DNA of 64,000 bases from Polytrichum commune (Eukaryota > Streptophyta > Polytrichopsida > Polytrichales > Polytrichaceae). Both the position numbers and the translations under genes were made by a program. The stretch is from the NCBI GenBank assembly GCA_950295325.1, contig OX485803.1:60219554-60283553 (forward strand), in the 5' to 3' direction. The notes below the pieces were generated by a model. That model made no database searches. It saw nothing but the letters and a program-made list of their open reading frames with translations, and was not told the DNA's origin. Each line of letters opens with the position of its first letter. The first letter of the stretch is position 1. Shown in pieces: positions 45,001-58,612 of the stretch.

Positions 45001-45240
45001 AGCCAAGGAACTTGATATTCAACCTTTTAATGCTCTTTTTCTTTTTCTTTTTTCTTTTGTTGGGGTTGGGTTTGGTTTGGTTTGGGTGTAAAGTGAGAGA
45101 CTGAGAATTGGGAGAAAAATGTTAAACACAAGCAAGGGAGTAAAAACCCCATTGTCCGGCCAGGTACACATCGATGGGAGTAGGCTTGAGGATGAGTGTG
45201 TTGAGGGTCACACACGAGACTGAGAGCCCATGACCATTAC
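42027..45240. repeat. Degenerate tandem array with homopolymer G/C tracts
   Basis: A composite phrase, ACATCCATG.AAG.AAGCTC.AGTA..TGTTTACA.AAA followed by ACTTCCATGTG.AAGCCAA.AACTTGA.GTCCAACC, recurs with decay near 43080-43200, 43510-43640, 43740-43960, 44060-44110, 44950-45020 and 45130-45200. Tracts of 16-17 G or C occur near 42577 and 42904, and long C runs near 44838-44863. The 43275-43370 part is shared with 21480-21583. No gene is seen. Confidence 0.6.
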
Positions 45241-48200
45241 ACTTCAAGCACTCTCATTGGTGGAAAAGGTGGAGTCGGTCCAAGTTTGCTTCATAATATG
45301 CTTGAGGGACCAACGGAGTATATGAATGCAAGATGGATGTGAAGTCTACATGGATTCCTACATGGCATCAAATGGATCGTGTTTCATGGTCACTTGGATT
45401 ATTTTCAAAATCCACCTCTTGGAGGTAGGCCTAACGCAAAACTAGGAGACCATGGCACTCCGACATCTCACTACTAACGGATTATGTTTCATCATGTGTG
45501 AGGACCCCACATGATAGAACTTCATTTAAATAAAAACTGACCAAGGGCCCGGTCACGTGTGACTTCACACTACGTGATTTTGGAAGTGTCTTGGGACAAC
45601 TTTTGAACAATTTTTTTGGGCTCTCACAATTTCATGGTCACAGCTCTTTGGCTTGTGTGTGAAGCAGCCATGAAGGATTGGGCACATGGTACAACTTTGG
45701 TGCCATGTAGTTGTTTTTAGCCAATGGGGAGGCAAGGCAATTGGGTGAACGGTTGTACATCACATCAAAAAATTTGTTGCAGCCATGGCAAACCACCGCA
45801 CAAGTTGCAAAATGCAATAAAAACCAAGTCAACGTTTTACCCCAACGCAATAAACACACTGCATGCATTTTACCCTATGATGAAAATTTACCAAGATCAT
45901 TTTATTATCACATTTATTTATTTTGTTTTATATTGTTTTAGCTCATGTGTTTCAGAATCCGCCCAGGCCATGTGCCCAACCCTCGAGTCACTAATGATAT
46001 GCTAAGCTAGTATTAAGCTTAGTCCCCATGTATATTATATGTCAGGTGGAGATTGGCCTTGCTCCTGATTTGAAGGGCTTTACCGATTGTACTTTCTATC
46101 ACCAAACACGTGGAATCACTTCCATACTAAGGCTTGGTTTATACTTGGGCCGGATTGAGGGCCAACCTAAACTCAAAAAAATTGGCTAATAGGATCACTT
46201 GGTTTCACCAAATCTAGCCCAAAGGGCTTTATACTAGAGTTGGGCTTGAACACTCACTCATCCCATCTGGCATCCTAAGTGGCACAAATTTGACACCAAA
46301 TCTTTGGGTTGGCTTAATAAAATCAAGATGATATTTTCTCGGTCCGAACCCTTAACATGGGCCATATTGGACTCATCCGGTGGACAGTGAACATCTCTAC
46401 AACGAGTCCATGGAAGGCTAATTCTCTTCGTTGCACTTTTCCCCCAAGAGCATCATGACCTAAAATTGGACCTTGTCACTTTACATGTGACAAGGTTGGG
46501 CCCGAAAATAGTTGATATAGTTGGGCCAGTCTGAGGGCTTAACACACATGAATCAGGCCGGTGCTCAAGGCTAGCCCTAAGCCATGTATAAAGTAGGCCT
46601 CATAACTACTGAGTGCTTAAAGTCCTCATATCATGAGTAATACCAAATGTCAAATTGCTTAAAGTGGCCTCCTAACATAGTTGGTCCCCAACTTCCCACC
46701 AATAAGGTTTCGACGTCTGTAACGGATAAAATAAGAGACTTTGCATTTGTTGAGGAGGAATAATAGTGGTAATTTGTTGTCCTTGTAAAGAGACCATATT
46801 CTAGGGATAATGCAATTTTTAAATTTTATTTTCATGAATTTGGAAATTGCTACAAGTTTTGAAGCAGTAAAGTATTCTAGAACACACAATCAATCTATAG
46901 GTTAATCCATAACAACTCACCTAAATGCTAATTCTTGGCTACAACATTTGTCAAAACTCTTATGAGGGTATATAATCAATCACAAGTTGCCACCACACAA
47001 ACCTTTATTTCATTTGCCTAAAGATATAGATCTCATTGATGCGGGCATTACATGTACCCTAGTGAGCGGTGGACACGGTCATGACCATTAAATGGATATC
47101 GTTGACTCACGGGGGGTGCACCTACACTTGATTTTATGTATACACGTGTGAGAACCCCATGTTTAAGGGGGGGGGGGTATTTAATTTCTTTTGTTGAATA
47201 CTCTCCACCCTATGAGTAGCTAAATTTATACTGGGTGGTATTTTCTAACACCCTATCTTTATATGAAATTTAGAGTCGCATAATTATAATCACCCTATCT
47301 TATTTATAAGTAGTAGAAATTACGTGTGAACAATTTGCACATACATTACGCATACATTACATTGGACAAATAATACTTTGCACATTACACACATACAACC
47401 ATCATCCTAAAAAATTTAGCATATTGCGTAAGGTTTTTGAACCCCCTAGGAAACCCTAAATAAGCCAGCCAACCCTTCCATCGTTGGGTGACGGTATTTC
47501 ATCCAAAAGCGATTGTTTTAACAAATCCACCCACATGTCCACGTACATCTTTCTTATTTCTCATCCAATGCCACTAATGACATATGATTTATGTTAAACC
47601 TATAAATAAACAAATATAAAATTAAGTTTGTTTATGCTACTTTACATCTAAATAATAATAATAATAATAATAACCTCAACTTTAACCACACCATACATGA
47701 TATATAATTCCCAAATTCACATTTAGAGGATGTTATTGTATATCCAAGAAAAATGTAAAAATTATGTTTTGAATAAAATCCACCCTACATTTTCTCGCAG
47801 GTGGTTTCTACATTTTTGCCAACCCCCCCCCCTAGATTGACTATGGATGCCTCGACCTTAGCGGCTACTTTAAGGTGTGTGCACTGGTGTTGGACTAGTA
47901 TTATCCTTTTGAACCCTTTATTGCCTCATGGTGCATTCCAATGAACTTGGAAGTTTCATATTACTCTTGATATCAAGGCATTTGAGTTCACTTTCATCAA
48001 CATTCGTTTTGATCGATTACTTGCATGTAGAAGCCAACTTTTGAATGGAGGCATGGGAATCAAACAATTTTTTTTTAATCACTCCAACAAAATTTTAGAA
48101 GATCCGACGGTTGCAAAGTTGAAGTAATGAAATTGGGGCAACCGGTGAATTTTTTCTTCTTCTTCTAAGTTTGGATGATGGTATGGATGTAGAGCCTCAT

Positions 48201-49656
48201 TAAAAATATACATACATGTACAATTTGGAAACATACACGTGCAAATTAAAATATTCAAATTTGATGTTCATATGCATTTTCTAGAGGTGGTCAAAGTTCA
48301 TTGACCGGATGATGGGTATCTCACGTACATTTACATGCGTTCCCATTCGCATATGCAAATGTTCGTCAATGCAAATACTTCAATGCCATCTTTGGAGCAT
48401 GTTTGCTTTGCGTTGTTGCCCAAATTGCTAAACATAGTTGATTCTTACAAGGGACAACACCCCACGTCATTGAGGCGTTGTGAATGCCTCCCGCGTGGTT
48501 GTGGGCAGAGCATATCTTCACTGTCGATTGCATCTCTAGATCTAAAAGCTCCCCAACTCTCGACTTCTCCACCCCTCAGGCATAGTCTATAAAACTTCGA
48601 GTTGGGTGGAATTTCCACCTTCACCTTCTCACAAAACTTGGGATGGAAAAATCCAATTGAATAACCCATCAAATTGGCTATCTTGAGTGTGTGAAGGGCA
48701 AGGGGATTCAAACCCCTATTTCCTCCTTCCCAAATGATAGTGCAAGGGTCATCAACCATAATACCCAAGCCCTCTTTGTTGAACATGAATGTAGTGCAAT
48801 TAAATATAAGGGAAACTCCAAAAGGAACTTGGGGACTGCTCAGGGAACCTTTAAAATTCCACGCAATACCTCCCCGTATAGTTGGGATGAACAACCGATT
48901 GCTTCATTATGCAAACACTAATCATTCATCCTTTAAATCTCCATCCATCATAATTTTGTTTGTATTGCCCAAATGGTTCTATGCACTATACGATGGGGCT
49001 ATGTGAACAAATAGTTTGGATGTGGTCGGCCCACAACCACACCCCTCCGGTCACAACACGTCAATGACTCATGGCAACACATACGACACAACACCCGTGT
49101 GTGCACCATTATTTTTATTTTTGGTTTTAGGAGAGTAAGCACATTTGACTTTTTGGTTTGTTTGTTTCAAGTTTTAAGATGGCCATAAGTTGCATATGTT
49201 TACTAGAAATGGGAGTTAGTTGAGATGGGGATATGGCAATGACAAAGGCACACATATGTGATGGTTGATGTGGAATTGATACCGTAGAGACATGCAAAGC
49301 CATGTTGCCTCATTGGTTTTCTAGTCCTTTATTCTCAAGCTTTAATTTTAGTGCCCCTATGGAGCCCAAAACACACACATATTGACGTGCCATAATAATG
49401 AGAAGTGGGTGAATATGCTAGCTTTGAGAGGCAATTGCTTCAATAAAGGGGAGGGGGGGGGGGGTTAATGCTCTCCAACTTAATATTTGTGACTGTGTTC
49501 AGGAACCAATTGTGGATAAGGTCATTTATATGTAGTGCGTATATATATATATATATGTGTGTGTATATATTTGTTATTGGGGGGGGGGGGCATGGGGTTT
49601 GAAGGCATTGGTTGTAGAGGGTATATGGTCTATTTTTTTTTGTTTGTTTAGTTAAG
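45241..49656. other. Intergenic, no intact gene
   Basis: The open frames here are short or start only at non-ATG codons (for example a 149-codon minus frame at 48445-48894 starting at TTG) and match nothing I recognise. Microsatellites include (ATA)n near 47648-47672 and (TA)n near 49541. G/C homopolymers occur near 47167, 47825, 49446 and 49579. Confidence 0.5.
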
Positions 49657-49932
49657 GTGTGTGATGCATTTTATGGCAGTTTGGTGTATATTCTTCATGA
49701 GATTTTAACCGTATTTCTTTTGGAATGAGGAGTTTGTTGAGTTTTTCGATGAAGTGTTCATGTATGGTCCCTTTGACTCCGGATGTGATGGTGATCGGTG
49801 GGTTTACATTCAAACCGTTATTTTGGATTATGGCTACAAGAGGGGCTAGTTCATGGGATATGTCATGGTAGTATGTAAATCCTATGAGTTGGAATGTAAT
49901 GGATGCGGAGGGGGTGACAGAGAAGGAACTTT
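49657..49932 (-). pseudogene. Open-frame remnant of an unknown protein, about 90 codons, no ATG start
   Basis: Stop-to-stop minus frame reading SFSVTPSASITFQLIGFTYY in its first part and ...GVKGTIHEHFIEKLNKLLIP in its second. Its composition is like a folded protein rather than random translation, and codon positions look coherent. It probably comes from a mobile element. I cannot name the family, and it has no start codon near its beginning. Confidence 0.3.
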
Positions 49933-52076
49933 GGTTGGGGGTTCCTTATGTATACTATGTATGTTGATACCTTAAATAACACCCCTTCTTACACTCACAT
50001 TAGTTTGTATGTTGTATGCAAAGTCCATTCCCCGGGCATGTTCTCATGATCACCAATTTAGAGGTGCCTCCTCCCTTCTAAATGCTTCCGTCCCTTCAAA
50101 ATGCAACTTATAGAGAGAAGAGCTTTCACCCATATATAAGGGAATCAACTATTAATATCTTGCAATTTTTTACCACATAAAATCTCGATGTCAATGTTTA
50201 CCATGTAGAGCCTTGTGTATTGTAAGATTAGTTTCAAGTGTGGGACCCATAACTAAAATTGCTTGTATAGAATGTGTGTAACACATGATGAGATTACTTT
50301 TCCCTGAACAAAAGTTACCCAATTCAATATCTTTTGATGTCAGTACTTGGTGTACAACACGTGGTCACGACCCAAGTGATGGGAAGGGTGTGCAGGTTAG
50401 GAAAAGGTGGCTTGAACCAGGGCACTTGATTTCCCGTGCAGACTACCACATATGGTTCACCCAATCATAGTGGGAGGTATTAATGTGAATCAAATATTTT
50501 CAACCAACCATGTGGGAATCTAGGGGGTTATCCTTGGTGGAGATAGGTGTTGGCCAACTTGTTCACACCCATTCAAGGAGTTCAACACCAAAAAAGAGGG
50601 GATCGTTTTCGAGGGCCTTCTAATTCTTGTAATGCATGTTTTGGGATTACATGCTGACTAAGGCCAACTCGAAATGGAAGCAACACCACAATTCACATCA
50701 GTGGGAACATCAAAGTCTTCTTTCGATTATCTTTCTTGCAAGTTGGGAAAGGAAGAATTGTGTGGAGGGGGTTGTGAGTGTAGGAAGGATGGCTATATGT
50801 GCATTTGTGGACATGTGGACATGGCTTCCGATTCCTTTTGGACCCGTGTATATGTGAAGAGGGGTTGCTTTTGTGGAATGGTAGGGTAAATCATGGGAAG
50901 TGGACAATCATTTGTACGTATGTGCGTATGTTCAATTAAAAGAAGATCGGTGACTTGGATCCAAATAGTGTGAGGGATGAAGAGGACATGTCCTCAACCT
51001 TTAGGGGGTTTGGTTATAGTATGGTCCTTCATCCACAATGGATGAGTTTACATAAACACCACAAAGCTTGAGCAATATGTAGGGTCCCGTAACATCATAA
51101 TTGCATTGAGTGCATTTACATTCATGAAATCAAGCATACTAACCCTCGCATAATCTCAGTGCACGAGTGGATCAAAGTAAGACATACATGTGATGCTACA
51201 TCACACTTAGAATGGAATATGATAACTTAAATCAACATGTACACTACAAAAGTTGTTGTTTTTGATACCTTGGAGGATCGAACGTGATGGTTGTGAAATA
51301 AACATTGCTTCTTAAAGGCGTATGAATAACCATATGTATATGACTGAGTCCAAGTCACTTTACACTACACCTTCCAAAGGTATAGCGATACTTGCAATTT
51401 TCAACACGTACATATTGAAAAATATGGCATTGGAGAGTTTTTTCCCTTATAGTTGTTGAAGTGTTTGGTTTCACATGCACATCCCCGTGAGCCTCACATT
51501 TCTTCTTGGGTCCCTCTTGAAACTTTATTTATTAGCACTGAGCTTAGTACCCTTCTCAAATTCTCTCAAGCAAAAACGGAAAAAGGAAGGGTTTAGAATA
51601 TATATATAAATCCACTTTGTAACACATGTGAAGTATCTCCCACTCACGTGGCTCAAGCACACACTTGTGATTGGCCTAACGCAAATGTGAAGCATTCTCA
51701 AAGAAGGACATTATGTTCCTATATTTGTGGAAATGTTGTCTCCTTTCATTGTCTATAATGTATATGCTTGCATCAACAACTGGGCCTTCAAGCAAACAAG
51801 ATTCATCGCGAAGCCACTTAAGCTTAGATTGTGGCAATTAACAAGTCCTTGCAGAAGGCTCGCCAAGTGTTACAGTCATGGCACCAATACAGTTGCTCCC
51901 TCTAAGAACATAATAAGCAACAAATGAAATGGCTAGAACATTATGGTGTCTATATAACCCAATGTATTGAGAAATCACAAATGCAATGAAAGTGTGTAGT
52001 TTTACAATTCTGAAAACAACTTTAACTCCAATAATGACATGTTTTTAGAATCAACAACATGCATCTAGTCCACACT
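49933..52076. other. Intergenic; includes the second copy (50443-50645) of the 22970-23175 repeat
   Basis: No gene is supported. The repeat copy at 50443-50645 is described with its partner. Short frames at 50285-50470 and 50636-50889 overlap it. Confidence 0.5.
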
Positions 52077-52286
52077 TATTATCCCGATTGGTGTGTGTTA
52101 CTCTTCATAGCAATGCAATGCAATTACGTCTCACTCAGGAGCTCATGTTTTACTAACGAAATATCAATAGGTTGTTCAGATATTTATAGCACATAAACAA
52201 CTTTGCTTAGCAAATGTTACATTCTCATTAAATAGTTATAGAACCGCGTAACTCCAAATAGTAACACCCACTAATTGGAATAATTA
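52077..52286. mobile_element. MITE family A copy, about 210 bp
   Basis: The left end TTATTATCCCGATTGGTGTG and the reverse complement of the right end TAATTATTCCAATTAGTGGG are inverted repeats, and the arms continue GTGTTACT. It belongs to the same family as 6471-6950, judged by the shared phrases GTGTTAC.ATT.GG.A.TAC and AATGAGAATGTAA. Confidence 0.65.
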
Positions 52287-52607
52287 GTGCAGTACACTGG
52301 GATACATAGAGGACTTCAAGTTCCGGACTAAAGAAAGTGAAGGTTAATTAAAGAGAGAAACAGTGCCAAATTTAAGGGAGATTGTGGTCCACCAACAATA
52401 AATGTGCGGGGTTAACATACACACAAATTTCTTTCTATAATTGAGTCTATTGTATATATCCTTTGTGAGTCTATAAAAAGGAGCACAACTAAGAACCGTT
52501 TGTAGTGCCGCCATCACTATAAGTCTGGGATGGGATCAAATGTTCCACATGGAATACGGAACTCGCCATCACCGATAGCTATTTCAAGGACTCAATAGTA
52601 AAAGGTA

Positions 52608-52840
52608 AAGTACACTACACCAAATATGATATTTAGTGTGACTTACTTTCGGAGTTACATGCTCCCATTTTTTACTATTAATGTAAATTTTATACCACAT
52701 AAAAATGTTCATGTTTTATAGTGTCCAAACAACCAATTCGACCATGGTTAGTTAAGAAAAAGGACTTGCACAATAGACATTTATAGCATTGCGTAATTTC
52801 AAACAACAAGTCACACTAAATATCATATTTACTGTACTTT
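52608..52840. mobile_element. MITE family B, 233 bp
   Basis: The left end AAAGTACACTACACCAAATA followed by TGATATTTAGTGTGACTT, and the right end in reverse AAAGTACAGTAAATATGATA followed by TTTAGTGTGACTT, form terminal inverted repeats of about 35 bp. Fragments of the same terminus appear near 21720, 54640 and 63755. It is non-coding. Confidence 0.7.
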
Positions 52841-53467
52841 GGACCACGGCGGCCGTGTTCCAATAGGGTATTATATGTTGCTAAAAATCAACCCACATTG
52901 TTTACTATTGAAACCGTAAACATGGCCATATAGATAACCATTCCAATCCTTGGAGGCTTGTGAAATAGTGTGTTTGCGTTCCGGAGATGTTGGAGATCCA
53001 CACATGTTTAGTAGTAGACATATGGCTCCGAGCCCGTGTCAACACAGTAAAAGAACAAGGGGTAACATTCAAGTCTTGTCGAGGCAATTTTTGTTGAGTT
53101 ATAGAATTGCAATGTTGCAATCGAGTCATGTTGTGTGTATGGTTAGGGGGAAACAATCCGTACATTGGTACCTTGTAGCCAAGGTTGCAGTCGTCCGACA
53201 AGGAATTGATGTATGGGTGGGTTCGGCCTCCCCTACATATATTGAGTTTTCTAAAGTGGACATATACTTATCGATCATCAAGTTGTGCATCGGCCTTGAA
53301 AAATTGAAGCCGTGCCCAATGAGACCACTATATGATACCACCCATGATATAAATGTGTTGGGTATGTGTACTAAGCATCTTCTAGAGGCACTAAAACCAT
53401 AAAAAGTTGTTTGGATTTTTGTATAGTAATACTTTTCTTGTGTTATACTAGTACACTATTTTGTAGG

Positions 53468-53657
53468 ATTGGTGTGGGTTACCATTGGGAGTTACGCATT
53501 GCTATAATACTTTAATGAGAATATCATGTTTTACACAAATACCAGAAATAGCACAATGAAGATATGATATAACTTACTTGTTCAAAAATGACGGTGTTGG
53601 TAAAGAGTTGTAGCAATGTGTAATTCCAAATGGTGATCCACACTAATTAGAAAAAAA
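53468..53657. mobile_element. MITE family A copy, about 190 bp
   Basis: The left arm ATTGGTGTGGGTTACCATTG, then GGAGTTACGCATTGCTATA, pairs with the right arm, which in reverse reads AATTAGTGTGGATCACCATT, then TGGAATTACACATTGCTAC. The interior phrase ATGAGAATATCATG relates it to the copies at 6.5 kb and 52.1 kb. Confidence 0.65.
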
Positions 53658-54344
53658 TAGTGTAGTGGGAAATAGTATTAGAGGTAAATACAGTGAGCAG
53701 GGAGATTTTTGAGTCAAGTTGGTCAATATCCCTGCTTCTTAATTAAATTTTGGTTATTCATTGCTTCGGTTATTTCTTTTTTTAAATAGAAAAATCATGG
53801 AATATGGGTAGGTTAATTTCCTAGAGTGTTGATTTTGGACCTTTAATTCGGGATTAGAACTAGTTGATTGTAATAACACTTAACCTGATATCTAATGTCA
53901 TCAAATGTAATCATCTTGTAAACCATGGTATAGTGCACGGGGAGGTCATTTCATTGTCAAGTTGACACCACGTGCGGACAAAGTTTGCTACCCCTATATT
54001 ACATGTCATATATAATTTTAAAATTTATGATATTTTTTCTCCATGTACAAAACCATTGATAATATCTTTTGTATATTTTTTTGAAATTTTTAGTCATCTT
54101 TATTATTTTTAGTAAATTTTTAAGTTCAATTCTGTGTCATTCTAGTTAGAAATGGTATGTTTTATGAAAAAAACAAATCATCAAATTTAGTTACCACTTT
54201 TGACTATGTCATAGGTACTGTGTATATCTACCCATGAAAAAAATATGATAAAATTTTGATCCATTTTGGTGGTGCAACTTACCAAAAGAAGATTTTTTTT
54301 GGTCGCACGTGGTGTTCAACTTGACAATGGAGTGATCTACCCGT

Positions 54345-54567
54345 GGTATAGTGTTACCAACACTAAATGTAAACCCAATATTATTTGTCATTCCTTGTTA
54401 AAAAAACAAAAATTGGGATTGTAGATTTACAGTGTTGCAAAGACTGTCACTTATCACATGATTTTTCATCGAAATTTCAATCATCCATGACAATATTTCA
54501 TCACAAGTTGCTAACAAGAGAAGGTAGGGTTTCTTGGGCAATGGATGAACTCATCCATCATCCATGA
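54345..54567. repeat. Dispersed repeat shared with the right edge of the window (63815-64000)
   Basis: Both share TAGATTTACAGTGTTGCA, ACTGTCACTTA, TTTCAATCATCCA.GACAAT and TTGGCCAATGGATGAACTCA-like ends at roughly 85% identity by eye. The copy at 64 kb is cut by the window end. Confidence 0.7.
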
Positions 54568-57059
54568 CAATAATTGTTCGCTTATTCATAAGAAGTGTCA
54601 TCCAAAAAGTTACCCTAGCGGCATTAAATACCACGTGACACTAACTACCATATTAAGTGTAGTAGCCGGTTCTCTCCGTTCATTGGGAAAATATCTCCGG
54701 GAGTGTAGGGTGGCGAAAACACGATGACAAAGGCTTTTTCTAACTGACTGTGTGTTTTCCATGGGAAGTATAGTTGCACTCCAATAGAGTAACCCTTAAA
54801 GGTGAAACATATGGTGAATTTTGGAAGTGGGCATTTCCAAAGAGGAGAGAGGGAATTGTCATTTAGGAATGTACCTCTCATTCATCAACATAATACCATT
54901 GGAATAGTATGTAGCATGGTTGTTATGTTTCTTTACTTGAAATGACACCATAATTAGTTCTTGAAGAATCCGAATTGGTGTACTTGAGGTCATTTAAGAT
55001 GAATCAGCAACAAACCTACAAGGGGGTTAACAAGTTTTTACGTTGGATGGATGAGAAGTATGCTCGTATACGATAAATTTATCTAACGATCAGATAGAGG
55101 GTGAAACATAAATAAAAAGATTGAGTTTCATAGGCGATTATCTTGTAAATCTTGTGTCTCCCTTGTCATGGCCTATAACTAAACACATGTTCATAGAAAG
55201 TTCCTGCTATTTTTCTACTTCACAAGAAGCGAATCACAAGTTTCGTCTTTTTCATTGGGAACATGTAATTTTAGCTTGGGAACTTTTTGGGAGCCACATT
55301 TTTATATCTATAATAGTTGTTGGAACCGATAGTTTAAGGCTACCTGTCAAAGACAAGATGCACCTCTAAACATTGGTTGGTTGCTCCCGTCATTGTAAGG
55401 ATAGTTCTCATGCAAGGTCTACGTGTTGTGTTTTGTACATGCATGTACACACTACACTATCAAACTAGTATGCATCACCACAAGTCATATCACCTAGTCA
55501 CATTTCTTAATTGGCGTTTTTCAAATTCCACTATAATATGGAGAGAAATACGAAGCATGACAATGCAAAAGATTGGGATTCATATGTACATTGGCCGTAC
55601 CTATTTCATTTTGTAACTTATTTATAGTCGCTAAATCAAGCTACGATGAACCCCCAAAACTTGCATAATATTATTTAGATGGCTTGCTAGGTACCTGCAT
55701 GTATCTTCCACATTCAACATGAATGTGTCCATTATTCAAGAATCGTTCCCAATATTAAGGGGCCTTACATAACAACTTGCATTGTTTGAATAATGGTATG
55801 CATGTGTTATGTAGTTTCTAAAAAATAAAGTGGAGACATATCGTGATTCACACTTAGAGAAGGCACGTCCACCATATAACACACCGCAACATATGCAAGT
55901 GAGTGGAAGCTATAGCTTTGCATAGGTGAGACCATGGATTTGCATTTTGAAACAAGGTTGAGATGTCACTTGTGGTCCCACATACTTATAACGAACAGAC
56001 GAGAATCGGACTCGGGAAGGTGAAGAGTGAGTGCATGTCTGTCTTCTCTGTCTGTCTGTCTGCACAGGCACTGGACGGTGGAGATTAGGGGAGAGGGTCA
56101 GATCCGACGGTCAAGAAAGCACGGGCGACGTGGCCTCACCAGAAGCCAGAAGTTGTTTTCATCGCCCATAGACTTCTTCTCGATAAGCATCTCATAACAT
56201 GTCATTTAAGAAGCTTTTCATTCCATCCAAAAGGTGAGCCATAACATAGTTGGATAGCACAAAAAATGTCTCCATGTGTGATCACAGTGGATTTTGAAAC
56301 ATTACATAACTCAAACATTCCATAAGAACTTGAGTTATGGGTCACGACTCAAACACTTTGAATCCACTCCGAAAGGTTATCCGACTTGAGAATCAACCAA
56401 AATAAGCCAATCTACTTAAATTTTGTTAATAATGAAATTACCATACACAAAGAATGTTGTCGGGCTACTAAAAACCGGCTTTCTAGGTTGTCCTACTAGG
56501 ATGGGTAGGCCAATCTAGCCTTGCATAGGCCGATCCAAAATTTAAGATAGCGGGCGCATGCCCTGTTTTAGATCGTAAAATTCTTTCGAAATTTTAGGGA
56601 TGAAAAGAGGAGACCCCAAAAATTTCACCCAACTTTCAGAATAGGCTCTAATATACGACGAGCTAACGAGCTCTTACTATAAAGGTTTCTCAAAGAAGGA
56701 TCAAACCCCACGGTTGCGTCCCTCTTTGAGGGGCCTTGTGAGATATATCTATCGCATGCACCAATCCCCACTTGCCAAGTCTATTGAAGGGCACAACATG
56801 AGCCAAGAAATGGCCCCTGCATTTGTGGGTCAAGGAGCCCTAAAATAGTAGAGGAACTATTGCAGATCAGTCCCATTGTAGAGAGTGCAAAAGAATGAGC
56901 CAGATGCCACTACTACTGACAAACTTAGAAGACATAAATAGAGCATGATCATGGTACTTGTACTTTTTTGGGGGTTTGTTGGCACAAATTTGAGAAAAAT
57001 TCAATTGCAAGAGAAAAGTACAACAACCTCGGAAAACTAATGCAAATCGAGGGGACTCG
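54568..57059. other. Intergenic, no gene supported
   Basis: Short frames only. A small perfect hairpin (CATAACTCAA...TTGAGTTATG) lies near 56307-56341. A short region around 56030-56160 is more GC-rich, with CTGTCTGTCTGTCTG. Confidence 0.5.
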
Positions 57060-57880
57060 ATCGAGAAGTGATGCCCATCATGGGCCTAATTAACCTTCCA
57101 AGTAACTGCTAAATTGTTATGAGTAACAGTAAGACCTTTGACACACCACATCGAGTCAAATTTTCTGAGAACATCTTGATAAGCAATGTCTGGAGCTTTT
57201 TCCAAATCATTGAATGTCCGTTGCCACTCAAATTTGTCATAGTCAAGCAAAGAATCTCACACAAATTATTGTGTTTTCTCCACTAGCCATTGGATAGACT
57301 TGAAAACATGATCATTCCATTGAGACCATGTAATCTACATGAGACCACTCCTCAAGAAAAACCAAATACAATTGAAGGATTTCAGTTGCTATGGGGCCGA
57401 TCAAAAAGGTAGTGCGTTGTCGAGAGAGGTTTCCAAGGGCCAAGGTTACCTTGTTTGGCAAATAGTTGCCAAATTATGTTAGCTGCATAGCTCCACACTC
57501 ATTGAGCCAATATGCAACCGAAGAACTTGTGCTCCACCGACTTCACAGATTGCAAGCCACAAGAGGACAACTCTTATCAACCTCTATCAAGATTCGACCA
57601 CACTATTTGTTCACCTCCACCGCCTTATGAATAATTGAGCAAAGGAAGACCATTTCTTTTGCGCATTGTATTTGTGCCAATTGATGCTCCAACTTGGAAT
57701 TGGTGGAAGGAGGAATTTCATTCTGCCATTTGTCGAGAATCGATTTCTTAAGAACCTCTTGGAAAATTTTGGTTCCTTTCTTGCAATTGGTTCTTCAATT
57801 TGTGCCAAAAAACCAAAAGCCAAGAAAAAAAGAAAAAAAGAAAAAAGAAAAAAGAAAACTCTTGAACATTGATCCACTTC
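57060..57880 (-). pseudogene. LINE-like retroposon remnant with a reverse-transcriptase zinc-binding domain
   Basis: Minus-strand translation across several frames and stops gives ...ILDKWQNEIPPST..., then SCPLC....VKSVEHKFFGC with ...VWSYAANIIWQLFAKQ, and then ...QWNDHVFKSIQWLVEKTQ and ...EWQRTFNDLEKAPDIAYQDV. The Cys-Pro-x-Cys...Glu-His-x-Phe-Phe...Cys...Val-Trp layout is that of the zf-RVT domain found after reverse transcriptase in plant non-LTR elements. In-frame stops and frame changes show it is dead. Further decayed sequence may extend to about 58.2 kb. Confidence 0.65.
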
Positions 57881-58385
57881 CTACCAAGCTTGGCTAAGTA
57901 TGCCATGGAAGGGGCAACCTCGTGCCACCACCATTGTGCTACATCAAATAAGTATTAATCCAGTTTTTTTAAAGAAGAGGTTAAATTGAGTTTGTGCGCT
58001 GCCTCGTGGCAATGTGCCCACCTTAACATGTGACATCCAACTCAAGAAAGTTATGGAGGGTTTTGCATTCCTTGCATTTGGTTTCACCTCAGTAAAAATA
58101 AAGCATTGCAACCTCACATAAGATTTAGGCTGTACCCATAAATCCCGCACTAAATTGCACCGAACCAAATCCAAATTCCTTAAAGTCACTAGCACTAGCT
58201 GCCCACTTGGGCAAGCCATATATGCTCTTAGTTCTCAAATGTTGTTAAGTACGTAAGTTACTTACTTCCACTTGTGGGCACAATCGAAGTTTGACATCAT
58301 CATGTGCATGAGATCAAAAAGCTGTAGCCATGACCTCCCCTCAAGTTTGTGTAGTTAAGTGTAGTTAAGTGTGAGGGAACTAAGG
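57881..58385. other. Probable decayed extension of the LINE remnant
   Basis: A minus-strand frame at 57944-58219 continues without clear domain motifs. The repeat TGTAGTTAAGTGTAGTTAAG lies at about 58350. Nothing else is supported. Confidence 0.3.
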
Positions 58386-58612
58386 TACGGTAGATGGATC
58401 TTAAATGCTTAATTTGTTTTTGCCAACTATCTAGTCCACTTCTTGTAGGATATGAAACACACGATGAGCATGAGATGCTTACCAAATTCAAATCGTGGGT
58501 GTAGCCAATTTTCTTGTGATTTTTGGAGCTCATATGAATAAATTATCCATAGTTAAAGTGGAGATTCTCGTGCTCGTTAAATGGTCGCATAGGTCTCCCT
58601 GTCCCCCTCCAA
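58386..58612. repeat. Direct repeat, first copy (second at 60929-61152)
   Basis: The two copies begin GGTACGGTAGATGGATCTTA and end CTCCAAACGT, are about 225 bp long and roughly 90% identical by eye. They lack TG/CA ends, so they are not an LTR pair. The 2.3 kb between them has no intact coding region. Confidence 0.85.

Noticed and set aside
48445-48894. 149-codon minus frame
   Set aside because: It starts at TTG, is matched by open frames on the other strand, and shows no domain.
52950-53402. 150-codon plus frame between two MITEs
   Set aside because: It begins at TTG, not ATG, has no recognisable motif, and an opposing frame of 98 codons overlaps it. Left out as a gene, though it may be repeat-derived.
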